Shown here: in pieces, positions 18,587 through 27,629 of the stretch
Numbering within the stretch: the stretch's first letter is position 1
Layout of the letters: each line of letters starts with the position of its first letter
NCBI GenBank assembly: GCA_031281025.1
Contig: JAITFY010000115.1
Location: 1-49,670 of the forward strand
From: Treponema sp.
Lineage (GTDB): Bacteria; Spirochaetota; Spirochaetia; Treponematales; Breznakiellaceae
Length of the DNA stretch: 49,670 nt
Direction of reading: 5' to 3'
The notes under the pieces: generated by a model
The model's database searches: none
Seen by the model: only the letters and a program-made list of their open reading frames with translations
Told to the model about the DNA's origin: nothing
Position numbers and translations under genes: made by a program

Positions 18587-19009
18587 ATGAAAAGTTTGAG
18601 AATTCTTGGGGCTATTCTTATAATTGCAATAGTTCCGGTGATTATGCTCGGCTGCAGCAGAAAAAGCACAACTTCTACGCTGCTGGAATCCACTAGTTCT
18701 ATGGAAAATCTGTTTGGTGATCTTGATTTTCAGTCATTATCCAATGATTCCATTGACTCCATCCAGGATGCTTTAGGAGCATTAGAAGCCGCTCAGGGAC
18801 TTCTGGATATTGCTTCAAGCATACAAGTACCTGACGTATCCGTTGAAGATGCTTTAAGAGCATTGGAAGCAACACAAGGATTGCTGGATATGGCTTCACA
18901 GATATCGCCTGATATCTCTATCCAGGATGCACAAAGAGCTGCTGAAGCTGCTGCAGCCGCTGCTGCCGCCGCAGGGGCTCTTGGAAACCTCCCCAGCTTT
19001 GGATTCTAA
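18587..19009 (+). CDS. Small lipoprotein with tandem helical repeats and polyalanine tail
   Basis: VIMLGCS lipobox; repeats SIQDALGALEAAQGLLDIASSIQVPDV / SVEDALRALEATQGLLDMASQISPDI / SIQDAQRAAEAAAAAAAAAGAL. Confidence 0.7.
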   Translation: MKSLRILGAILIIAIVPVIMLGCSRKSTTSTLLESTSSMENLFGDLDFQSLSNDSIDSIQDALGALEAAQGLLDIASSIQVPDVSVEDALRALEATQGLLDMASQISPDISIQDAQRAAEAAAAAAAAAGALGNLPSFGF

Positions 19010-19016
19010 TCACCAC

Positions 19017-19039
19017 AACCCCGCTTAAAAAGCGGGGTT
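19017..19039. terminator. Bidirectional hairpin terminator between convergent genes
   Basis: AACCCCGCTT-AAA-AAGCGGGGTT, perfect 10-bp arms. Confidence 0.75.
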
Positions 19040-19047
19040 CACACCCT

Positions 19048-19878
19048 CTAAGATCTTGCTAACTCAATACACTTGGTAATACACACCTCGGCGCATTTTC
19101 CGCACTTTTGTTTATCGTTAAAAAGCTTGCATTTTTGATGATCGATTTTTGCAAGGTTGTTTTCTATTACGATGGCTTCGCCAGGACATTCTTTTACACA
19201 TTTGGTGCAGCCAATACAGCCGAATGTACATTTTTTTCTTACAACAGCGCCTTTTTCGATATTCTTGCATGCAACGAATACTGATATACCGGCATCCTCT
19301 ATCGAAATTAACTTGTTGGGGCATGATTTTACACATAAAGAACAGCCATTGCATAGTTCTTTGATGATCCGTGCAAGACCGTCTTCCATGCAGATGGCTT
19401 TACACGGACAGACTTTTTGACAATCACCGTAGCCAAGACATCCGTATGCACAAGCGTTTTCTCCGCCAAAAAGCGGTTTCGCAGCTTCGCAGGTTTTAAT
19501 GCCAAAGTAGTCCATTTTTTTCTGCCTGGCTTTTTGATCGCCAGCACAGGTAACTACAGCAACTTTCTGCTCGATACTTCCTGCCTCAACACCCAGAATT
19601 GTACTGATTTGTGTTAAAAGTTCTGCGCCGCCTGGGGTGCAAAGATTGGCTTTAACATTTGCATCTGCAATGAGAGCTACAGCATAACCGGAGCATCCCG
19701 GGTAACCGCATACACCGCAGTTTACACCCGGCATTGCTGCTGTTAGTTTTTCAACACGTTCATCGATTTGAACGTGCATAAGTTTAGATGCAACACAGAG
19801 AATAATAGCCAGAATAGCGCCCAAAGCTGTGACCGAAAAAACCGCAATAAGAATTGCATTTATTGTAGTTGAATCCAT
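19048..19878 (-). CDS. rnfB: Rnf electron transport complex subunit B
   Basis: MPGVNCGVCGYPGCSGYAVAL, multiple 4Fe-4S motifs (CNGCSLCVKSCPN, CIGCTKCVKECPG). Confidence 0.9.
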   Translation of the reverse strand: MDSTTINAILIAVFSVTALGAILAIILCVASKLMHVQIDERVEKLTAAMPGVNCGVCGYPGCSGYAVALIADANVKANLCTPGGAELLTQISTILGVEAGSIEQKVAVVTCAGDQKARQKKMDYFGIKTCEAAKPLFGGENACAYGCLGYGDCQKVCPCKAICMEDGLARIIKELCNGCSLCVKSCPNKLISIEDAGISVFVACKNIEKGAVVRKKCTFGCIGCTKCVKECPGEAIVIENNLAKIDHQKCKLFNDKQKCGKCAEVCITKCIELARS

Positions 19879-19880
19879 AA

Positions 19881-20576
19881 TTATTTAGTCCCTCCGGAAA
19901 TTTTGCTGCAAGTAGCTGCCGAAGGACAGCCTGTACACCCAAATTCTTTTCTTTTGATGGCTTTTCCTTTTGATACCTTGTTCACAACTGCTATCAGAAT
20001 TCCAAAAACGATAAACCCGCCGGGAGCCATAATCAGAATTGGAGCATTAAAATCAATAAGGACAGGCAGTTCCAAACCAAACCATTTTCCGCTGCCGAAT
20101 ATTTCTCGTATCGATGCCATGGCAGCAATTGCAATTGTAAAACCAGCACCCATACCCAGTGCGTCAAGGATAGAATCAACAATAGGGTTTTTTCTTGCGA
20201 AAATCTCTGCACGGGCAAAAATAATACAGTTGACTGTTATCAGCGGCAGAAAAATCCCCAGCGCCATGTATAACGGGTATGCATAAGCTTCGATAATCAT
20301 TACTGTAAGCGTTACAAACCCTGCGATAAAAACAATAAAACATGGAATACGTACTTTGTCTGGAATGATTTTTCTAAGCAAGGCAATCGAAACATTTGCA
20401 CCTAACAAAACAAATGTAGTTGCTATTCCCATTCCAATTGCGCTGGAAACCTCCATGGAAACTGCCAACAACGGACATATACCCAACATCGAAACCAATA
20501 CAGGGTTTTCTTTTATTAACCCGCGATTTAAAATGGAGATTTTATTCATCATAAACCTCTTGATCTCTGAGATCAA
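19881..20576 (-). CDS. rnfE: Rnf electron transport complex subunit E
   Basis: ENPVLVSMLGICPLLAVSMEVSSAIGMGIATTFVLL, IPLITVNCIIFARAEIFARKNPIVDSILDALGMGAGFT. Confidence 0.88.
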   Translation of the reverse strand: MISEIKRFMMNKISILNRGLIKENPVLVSMLGICPLLAVSMEVSSAIGMGIATTFVLLGANVSIALLRKIIPDKVRIPCFIVFIAGFVTLTVMIIEAYAYPLYMALGIFLPLITVNCIIFARAEIFARKNPIVDSILDALGMGAGFTIAIAAMASIREIFGSGKWFGLELPVLIDFNAPILIMAPGGFIVFGILIAVVNKVSKGKAIKRKEFGCTGCPSAATCSKISGGTK

Positions 20577-21165
20577 AATCTCTGAGACTTCGATCTCTGG
20601 CAGTTACCATCTCAAATGCAACAAGCGCATCCCGCATGGCATACTTTAATGCATTGGAAGTAATTGTCGCTCCTGTTATAGCATCGATCCCTTCGATGCC
20701 GGCTGAGTCCTGCCCCCAAAATTTACCTAAATGAGATTCGTTAAAGACCATGTTATAAAATGATACTGTTTCTGTGTGGGACAAAACTATAGCAATAGTA
20801 TCATTATCAGTTTTAGGTTCTATTATCCTTCCATTCATATCAATTCCGCAAAGCAATCTCATGTTTTCTCTGCCGTATCCTCTTATGGATATCGCAAATA
20901 TAAAACCGGCATCATTTGTTGCTCTGTAGATATCTGAGATCGTTCTGGGAAACCCTGGTTCTGAGCGAAAGACTTCGATTTCTGAATCTCCAAATTCAAT
21001 TCCCTCCCCCATAATACTTATTTTTTGCTCTAACGCACGTTCCCTGGCAGCTTCAATTATTATAGGTTCAGTAATACTGTTTACGATTGCAAGAGCGCCG
21101 GAAACAATAAGACAAATAAACAACAGTACAACTATCGGTATAATATAATCTTTTTTTACGCTCAC
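20542..21165 (-). CDS. rnfG: Rnf electron transport complex subunit G (FMN-binding)
   Basis: IEGIDAITGATITSNALKYAM (FMN attachment S/TGAT), single N-terminal TM. Confidence 0.88.
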   Translation of the reverse strand: MSVKKDYIIPIVVLLFICLIVSGALAIVNSITEPIIIEAARERALEQKISIMGEGIEFGDSEIEVFRSEPGFPRTISDIYRATNDAGFIFAISIRGYGRENMRLLCGIDMNGRIIEPKTDNDTIAIVLSHTETVSFYNMVFNESHLGKFWGQDSAGIEGIDAITGATITSNALKYAMRDALVAFEMVTARDRSLRDFDLRDQEVYDE

Positions 21166-22151
21166 GACTTAAGACCTCCTAAGGCTTTTTTATAAGAAAT
21201 TTTATTAATAAACGGAACAAACATATTCATTAAAAGGATTGCAAAAGATACACCTTCCGGGTAACTTCCGTAAAGCCTGATTAATACGGTAAACAACCCG
21301 CAGCCAATGCCAAAAATAGCGCGCCCCAAATTTGTCTGCGGAGTGGTAACATAATCCGTTGCCATAAAAATAGCGCCCAGAAACAACCCGCCGGTTAAAA
21401 GATGAAAGACACTAAAATTTAAATCAAAACCGCCCATCAATAGCGTTAAAACAAAAACAGTTGCGATAAATGAAACAGGCGCATGCCATGTTATTACCCG
21501 GCGGAATAAAAGGTATAAACCGCCAAGCAAAAGGGCAAGTTCGCTGGTTTCGCCAAGACAGCCGCCGTGTATACCAACAAACAAGTTAAATGTCGTTGGC
21601 AGAGTATAAGCTTCACCTCTGAACATATGCAGAAGATGTACAAGCGGCGTTGCACCGGTAATAGCGTCCAATGCTTCGCCTTGCGGCACAACCAGTGTTG
21701 TCAGCGTATTTGGGTTAACCCATGTTGTCATCGCTATTGGGAATGCAAGAAACATTACAACACGGGCGGCAGCCGCAGGATTGGCGAAATTCTTTCCAAG
21801 TCCGCCAAAGAGCTGTTTGATAAGGATTATTGCCACAAAGCACCCAAAAATTGCCTGCCAAAGAGGTATCGTTACGGGCAAATTGTAAGCAAGCAGTATA
21901 CCGGTTAATGCTGCCGACAAATCGCCGACAGTGTTTTTACGTTTTAATAGTAATTCATAAACCCATTCAAAGAAAACACATGCGACAATACAGACGCCGG
22001 TTACAAGCGCAGCCCTTGGGCCAAATACCCAAACAGCAACGGCAAGGGCGGGACACAATGCGATAATTACATCAAACATAATACGGTTTGTCGTTATCCT
22101 GTCCCGTATGTGAGGCGCAGGTGAAACTACCATATTTAAATTCAAGCTCAT
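21162..22151 (-). CDS. rnfD: Rnf electron transport complex subunit D
   Basis: VVSPAPHIRDRITTNRIMFDVIIALCPAL, LDAITGATPLVHL, FGGLGKNFANPAAAARV. Confidence 0.9.
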   Translation of the reverse strand: MSLNLNMVVSPAPHIRDRITTNRIMFDVIIALCPALAVAVWVFGPRAALVTGVCIVACVFFEWVYELLLKRKNTVGDLSAALTGILLAYNLPVTIPLWQAIFGCFVAIILIKQLFGGLGKNFANPAAAARVVMFLAFPIAMTTWVNPNTLTTLVVPQGEALDAITGATPLVHLLHMFRGEAYTLPTTFNLFVGIHGGCLGETSELALLLGGLYLLFRRVITWHAPVSFIATVFVLTLLMGGFDLNFSVFHLLTGGLFLGAIFMATDYVTTPQTNLGRAIFGIGCGLFTVLIRLYGSYPEGVSFAILLMNMFVPFINKISYKKALGGLKS

Positions 22152-23503
22152 TATTTCGCCTCCTTTTGTTTTAAAGCTTGTTCATAGTTCCATAAAATAT
22201 CTTTTGATAATATCATAACCTGTACAAGCGGCCTTTTTGCAGGGCAGGTAAATGCACAGCATGCACATTCGGCGCACATATTTACTTTGAATTTTTGAAG
22301 CAATTCCGGTTTTTTAAGTTCAAAAGCATTTTCGATATACGGCGGCATCAAACTCATTGGGCATTGCGTAATACATCGTCCGCATTTTATACAAGCAGAT
22401 GGCTCCGGCGGCACTGCATCTTTTGCCGAAAAAGCAATTATAGCATTTGTGATTTTTACGATTGGGATTTCCAGGTTTGGAATTGCCATACCCATCATGG
22501 GGCCGCCAAGGGTTACTTTTTTTACATTGTCATTGAGCTTTCCATCAGAAACCAATCCGCCGATGTATTCAAAAATATCGCGAACAGGAGTGCCGATAGG
22601 CGCTATCACATTTTTGGGATTTTTGACTGCCGATCCGTCCACAGTAATGCACTTGGTAATCAGAGGGTGTCCTGTTTTAATGTACTTGGCAAAAGTGGCA
22701 ACAGTCGTGCAATTTACAACGATACACCCGACATCCGGCAAACGTCCGCCTTCCGGCACAATACGCCCCGTAACATTGTACACAAGTACTTTTCGCTCTC
22801 CCTGCGGATACAAAGATGGAAGCACACGGACAGACACTTTTGTCACCCCATCGACTTCCATTTGAGCGCAAAGGGCTTTTAATTTTTTGATAGGCTCCGG
22901 TTTGTTATCCTCGATGCAGATAATGATATCCTTGGGTTTAAGGTATTTCTTCATGAGCAAAACACCATTCCAAACATGATCGGTATCATCTACCATTGTT
23001 CTGGTATCGGAAGTGATGTACGGCTCGCACTCTGCCCCGTTAACCAAAATATAATCGAGCTTTTGCGTTTCTTTTAGCGTAAATTTTGGCGCTGTAGGAT
23101 ACCCCGCGCCGCCAAGCCCAACAACCCCCGAATTTCTGACAGCTTCCAAAAATTCTTCAAGGTTTGTTACCTGCGGCGGAGTTATTCCCTCCCAGGGGGT
23201 TTGGTTTCCATCCGAAGTTATCGTAATTGTAACAGCCCTTTTCCCTGTAATGCTGTCTGTTGTATCGATGCTTTTTACAGTGCCGGACACGCTGGCATGT
23301 ACCGGCGATGAGACAAACCCCTCGGCTTCTCCGATAATTTGCCCTACTTTGACATAATCGCCTACAGCAACAACAGGATTTGCCGCTTTGCCGGCATGCA
23401 TGGACATCGGCAGCCTGACTTCCGCCGGAACCGGTAAAACTTCTGGAACATTGGAAGCTGTGTTCTTTAGATGCGGTGCATGAACTCCGCCAACTTTACT
23501 CAT
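22151..23503 (-). CDS. rnfC: Rnf electron transport complex subunit C
   Basis: GVVGLGGAGYPTAPKF, YILVNGAECEPYITSD, CIKCGRCITQCPMSLMP. Confidence 0.93.
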   Translation of the reverse strand: MSKVGGVHAPHLKNTASNVPEVLPVPAEVRLPMSMHAGKAANPVVAVGDYVKVGQIIGEAEGFVSSPVHASVSGTVKSIDTTDSITGKRAVTITITSDGNQTPWEGITPPQVTNLEEFLEAVRNSGVVGLGGAGYPTAPKFTLKETQKLDYILVNGAECEPYITSDTRTMVDDTDHVWNGVLLMKKYLKPKDIIICIEDNKPEPIKKLKALCAQMEVDGVTKVSVRVLPSLYPQGERKVLVYNVTGRIVPEGGRLPDVGCIVVNCTTVATFAKYIKTGHPLITKCITVDGSAVKNPKNVIAPIGTPVRDIFEYIGGLVSDGKLNDNVKKVTLGGPMMGMAIPNLEIPIVKITNAIIAFSAKDAVPPEPSACIKCGRCITQCPMSLMPPYIENAFELKKPELLQKFKVNMCAECACCAFTCPAKRPLVQVMILSKDILWNYEQALKQKEAK

Positions 23504-23550
23504 TTAAATAAATCTCCTTTTGCTTAAAAAACTTGTTTTAAAATTTATTT

Positions 23551-24747
23551 TTATCCCAAGCCGGCTTTTCGGCGTGTATAAACGTCATAGAAGACTGCAA
23601 GAATAAGAACTAGTGCCTTTACTACATATTGGGAATGAGGACTCATGTTCATTAGTATCATACCATTGTTGATGGCAGCCATTACAAGACCGCCGACAAT
23701 AACTCCGATTACAGAACCAATCCCTCCGCCGGCAGAAACACCGCCGATATAACATGCTGCAATTGTGTCTAACTCAAAGAGATTACCGGCTTGAGGTAAA
23801 GCGCTGTTCATATAACCGGTAGAAACAACAGCGGCAAGGCCGGAAAGTCCACCCATAAAACAAAAAACGATAAAAGTTACGAATTCCGAGTTAATACCAG
23901 AAAGTTTTGCCGAACGGGGATTCCCGCCGACAGCATAAATATACCTTCCCAAAACAGTTTTATTTAAAATAAAATGAAAGATAAAAATCGTGACGCCTAA
24001 AACAAGCACCACAATAGGGAGACCGCGTGAACGTGCAAAACGATCAGCAAGACCAAGTACCAGAATACTGATTATTGCCAATTTGGCAATAAATAGTGAT
24101 TGCGGTATAACTTCAAAACCATTGTTTATTTTTTTTCTGCGGCTCAGAATTTCTATCATGCAATAAGTTATCAGTAATAAAATTGCAAAAACAAAGGCCA
24201 TTGGAAAATAAGGGCCTATCTTACTGGTTTGCATTATTTCGTCCAGAATTCCGGTAGAAAAAAGCGAGTAATCGTTGTCCCTAAGACTTACCGGAGTAAC
24301 CCTTGTAACAATATACGTCAGCCCCCGGAAAAGCAGCATACCAGAAAGCGTTACAATAAATGCCGGCATTTTCCCATAAGCAATCCATGCCCCCTGATAA
24401 GCGCCGATTGCAACTCCAATCAGTATCGAGAGCAAAACAGTAACCGGCATGGGAGCGCCGGTATTATAAATCATGGCGCTTAATGCGCCGACAAAAGCAC
24501 ACACCGAGCCAACCGAAAGATCAATATTCCTGGTAATAATTACCATCACCATACCAATGGCCAGAATTAATACATAACTATTCTGAAAGAAAATATTAAT
24601 AAAATTACGCGGGTAAAAATTTACACCACCGGTCAGCGGAGCAAAGATAATCATGATTAACACCAGAACAATAAACATGGAATAATTTCTGATGTTGTTT
24701 TTTATCAAGGTTCTTACATCCGTTGTATGAATTAATTTGTTATTCAT
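23551..24747 (-). CDS. gguB: Sugar ABC transporter permease (GguB/MmsB-like)
   Basis: MVMVIITRNIDLSVGSVCAFVGALSA; position in operon. Confidence 0.75.
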   Translation of the reverse strand: MNNKLIHTTDVRTLIKNNIRNYSMFIVLVLIMIIFAPLTGGVNFYPRNFINIFFQNSYVLILAIGMVMVIITRNIDLSVGSVCAFVGALSAMIYNTGAPMPVTVLLSILIGVAIGAYQGAWIAYGKMPAFIVTLSGMLLFRGLTYIVTRVTPVSLRDNDYSLFSTGILDEIMQTSKIGPYFPMAFVFAILLLITYCMIEILSRRKKINNGFEVIPQSLFIAKLAIISILVLGLADRFARSRGLPIVVLVLGVTIFIFHFILNKTVLGRYIYAVGGNPRSAKLSGINSEFVTFIVFCFMGGLSGLAAVVSTGYMNSALPQAGNLFELDTIAACYIGGVSAGGGIGSVIGVIVGGLVMAAINNGMILMNMSPHSQYVVKALVLILAVFYDVYTRRKAGLG

Positions 24748-24756
24748 AAATTCTCC

Positions 24757-26280
24757 TTATCCTACTAACGCTAAATGCATTATTTTTTCCTGGGTTGCTT
24801 CGTTTTTGGGGAGTTCCCCTTTTATCCTTCCTTCGTTCATAACATAAATTCTGTCCGCCATACCCAGAGCTTCGGGCAGCTCAGAACTTATCATTATTAC
24901 ACTCTTGCCTGCAGCAATCATGTTATTTAAAATACCATATATTTCTGTTTTAGCGCCAACATCAATACCACGTGTAGGTTCATCAATAATGAAGATTTCG
25001 GGGTTTGCCATTAATGCCTTGCTTAATACAACTTTTTGTTGGTTACCGCCGGAAAGATTACGCACAAATTGGTTTATTGACGGCGTTCTTATGTTCATAT
25101 CTTTACGATAGCGCTCTGCTTCCTTTATTTCCTTTTGATTATTAATTACCCCGAACTTTGAAATTTTTCCCAAACTGGCATGGGTAATATTTGTTTTTAT
25201 ATCCTGGATCAAAACCAACCCCAGGGTTTTACGATCTTCGGAAACATAACCAAGCCCGATATTGATCGCAGCACGAGGTCTCTTTAGTTTGGTTTTTTTG
25301 CCATTGATAAACAACTCACCTTCACTGCGATAACCATAAGAATTGCCAAAAAGACTCATCATTAATTCCGTGCGTCCTGCACCCATCGGGCCGCAAAATG
25401 CAAGGATTTCGCCCCTGCGCAAGTAAAACGAAACGTTATTTACAACTTTTATTTTATGGAAGTCGGGATGATAAATCGTCCAGTTTTTTACTTCCATTAC
25501 AGTTTCGCCGGGAGAGGATTTCCGTTCTGGAAAACGATGTGTCAAATCCCGGCCTACCATATCCTTGATTATCATGTCTTCGGTAAGATTGTCAGCTTTT
25601 ACATCGTATGTACTAATGGAACGGCCGTCGCGCAGAATAGTAACGGTATCTGCAACTTTTAAAACTTCGTTTAATTTATGGGAAATTATCACAGAAGTAA
25701 TACCTTGGCGTTTAAATTCCAAAATTAAGTCAAGGAGCTTTTCGCTTTCGTCATCATTCAGTGAAGATGTTGGCTCATCAAGAATGAGCAGCTCCGCTTT
25801 TTTGGAGAGGGCTCGGGCAATTTCAACCAGCTGTTGTTTTCCTACACCAAGTTTACTTACGACAGTTTCCGGCGGCTCGTTAAGACCCACTATTTCCAAA
25901 TAATGTTTGGATTCTTTTATGTATTTATTCCAGTTTATTATTCCAAATTTGGTATCCATGTGGCCAAGAAAAATATTTTCATAAATTGACAAATACGGAC
26001 TAAGTGCCAATTCCTGATGAATAATGGCAAGACCTTCATTTTCGCTGTCTTTGACACTATTATAGTTTGTCTCGCGTCCCTTAAAATAAATTTTACCTTC
26101 ATAACTGTTTCTTGGATAAACGCCGGAAATACAGCTAGTCAGCGTAGATTTACCGGCACCATTTTCTCCACACAGTGAATGGATTTCACCCTTTTTTATT
26201 TTTAGACTTACATTCTCAAGAGCTCTAACCCCCGGGAAATCCTTGGTTAGATTTTTAATTTCTAAAATATATTCGCTCAT
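24757..26280 (-). CDS. gguA: Sugar ABC transporter ATP-binding protein (GguA/MmsA-like)
   Basis: Two ABC cassettes: GENGAGKSTL, LSGGNQQKVVLSKAL, IIDEPTRGIDVGAK. Confidence 0.8.
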   Translation of the reverse strand: MSEYILEIKNLTKDFPGVRALENVSLKIKKGEIHSLCGENGAGKSTLTSCISGVYPRNSYEGKIYFKGRETNYNSVKDSENEGLAIIHQELALSPYLSIYENIFLGHMDTKFGIINWNKYIKESKHYLEIVGLNEPPETVVSKLGVGKQQLVEIARALSKKAELLILDEPTSSLNDDESEKLLDLILEFKRQGITSVIISHKLNEVLKVADTVTILRDGRSISTYDVKADNLTEDMIIKDMVGRDLTHRFPERKSSPGETVMEVKNWTIYHPDFHKIKVVNNVSFYLRRGEILAFCGPMGAGRTELMMSLFGNSYGYRSEGELFINGKKTKLKRPRAAINIGLGYVSEDRKTLGLVLIQDIKTNITHASLGKISKFGVINNQKEIKEAERYRKDMNIRTPSINQFVRNLSGGNQQKVVLSKALMANPEIFIIDEPTRGIDVGAKTEIYGILNNMIAAGKSVIMISSELPEALGMADRIYVMNEGRIKGELPKNEATQEKIMHLALVG

Positions 26281-26295
26281 GCAACCTCAAAAAAG

Positions 26296-26320
26296 GGGAC
26301 TAGAGTTAATCTCTAGTCCC
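26296..26320 (-). terminator. Intercistronic hairpin/attenuator between binding-protein and ATPase genes
   Basis: GGGACTAGAG-TTAAT-CTCTAGTCCC; minus strand continues into CCTTTTTT. Confidence 0.75.
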
Positions 26321-26367
26321 TGGTGTTGTCCTGAAACTTTAATTTCCAAACAACTTCCTTAAATCGA

Positions 26368-27477
26368 TTATCTCATTATCTGAGCCGCTTCATCCTCGCT
26401 AAAGAATCCTGCATCCACCGGAACATTAAGATTATCTCTTGTTATCAGGATGGGATCCAGAAGCAGAGTATTTACATAACCGGTTCCTGTAAAGCCAATC
26501 TCGCTGAGTTCGCCTTCGGCGAGTATTGTACCGGGAACATCAACCGCTGTTCCACTGAGCAACTGATCAGCCAGTATGATGGCTGCGGCAGCCAAAAGAG
26601 CTGTATCTTTGAAAACTGTACTGTACTGCTCGCCGTTTTTGATGGACATTATGGAATCAAACTCCGCATCCTGTCCCGTTACAACCGGGAGTCTTGCATG
26701 ATATCTGGCATCTGCTCTAAGAGCTTCGATGATGGCGCGGCCCAAAGTGTCATTGGGTGCCAATACCGCATCCAGAACAACAGCGCGGGCATCACCAATC
26801 AACAGGCCTTCCATGCGGGCTTTCGCAATATCAGCTCTCCAGCCTTCGGTAGCGATCTGCTGGAAAGCAGGTTCGCTATAATGCCTTGGGAATGGACCGG
26901 CAACTGTCAAAACACCTCTTTCGATATGGGGAAGGAGAACATCCATTGCACCCTGGAAGAAGAAGTTTGCGTTCGCATCGGTTGGTGAACCGGCAAACAA
27001 GGCAATGTGTCTGGGGGATGCAGCAGTACCTGCATCTAAATTTAACCCATCTACAATACTCTGCCCCTGAAGCTGGCCGACTTTGTAGTTGTTAAACGTG
27101 ATGTAATAGCCATAGTCATGGGTACCCTGGATAATGCGATCATAAGCAATTACGATTGCACCTTCCCGGCTGGCCTCGGCAACTGCTGAACCAACACCAT
27201 CATTGATGTTGCCGATAATCAGCGCCTTTGCTCCCTGAGTCAGGAAGCTCGAAACTTGTTGATTCTGTATTCGTTGGTCGGCATCTGCCCACTGGACTTC
27301 GGCGCGGTAACCTCTTGTTACTGCTTCGTCTCTAAGTGAATTGCCGTCTTTTACCCAGCGTAATACGTGAGTTTCGGGCATAGCAATGCCAATCAAGGTT
27401 CCTGCATCTCTTTTACAACCAGCAAAAAAAGAAGCAGCCAGCAGCAAAACGATAAGAATCGCTACAATTTTCCTCAT
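26368..27477 (-). CDS. chvE: Sugar ABC substrate-binding lipoprotein (ChvE-like)
   Basis: LLAASFFAGCKR lipobox; IGIAMPETHVLRWVKDGNSLRDEA, VIAYDRIIQGTHDYGYYITFNNYKVGQLQG, VVTGQDAEFDSIMSIKNGEQYSTVFKDT. Confidence 0.75.
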   Translation of the reverse strand: MRKIVAILIVLLLAASFFAGCKRDAGTLIGIAMPETHVLRWVKDGNSLRDEAVTRGYRAEVQWADADQRIQNQQVSSFLTQGAKALIIGNINDGVGSAVAEASREGAIVIAYDRIIQGTHDYGYYITFNNYKVGQLQGQSIVDGLNLDAGTAASPRHIALFAGSPTDANANFFFQGAMDVLLPHIERGVLTVAGPFPRHYSEPAFQQIATEGWRADIAKARMEGLLIGDARAVVLDAVLAPNDTLGRAIIEALRADARYHARLPVVTGQDAEFDSIMSIKNGEQYSTVFKDTALLAAAAIILADQLLSGTAVDVPGTILAEGELSEIGFTGTGYVNTLLLDPILITRDNLNVPVDAGFFSEDEAAQIMR

Positions 27478-27629
27478 AATTTTCCTCCAAATATGATTTT
27501 TTCTATCGTTATATTATGACATATTATCCTGAATCTGGCAAGAACTTAAAGTACAAGAAACCATTAAAATATGGTTTTAACTGAATATCTGGCACTATTC
27601 ACAAAAACAACAAATCAATATAATAAACC

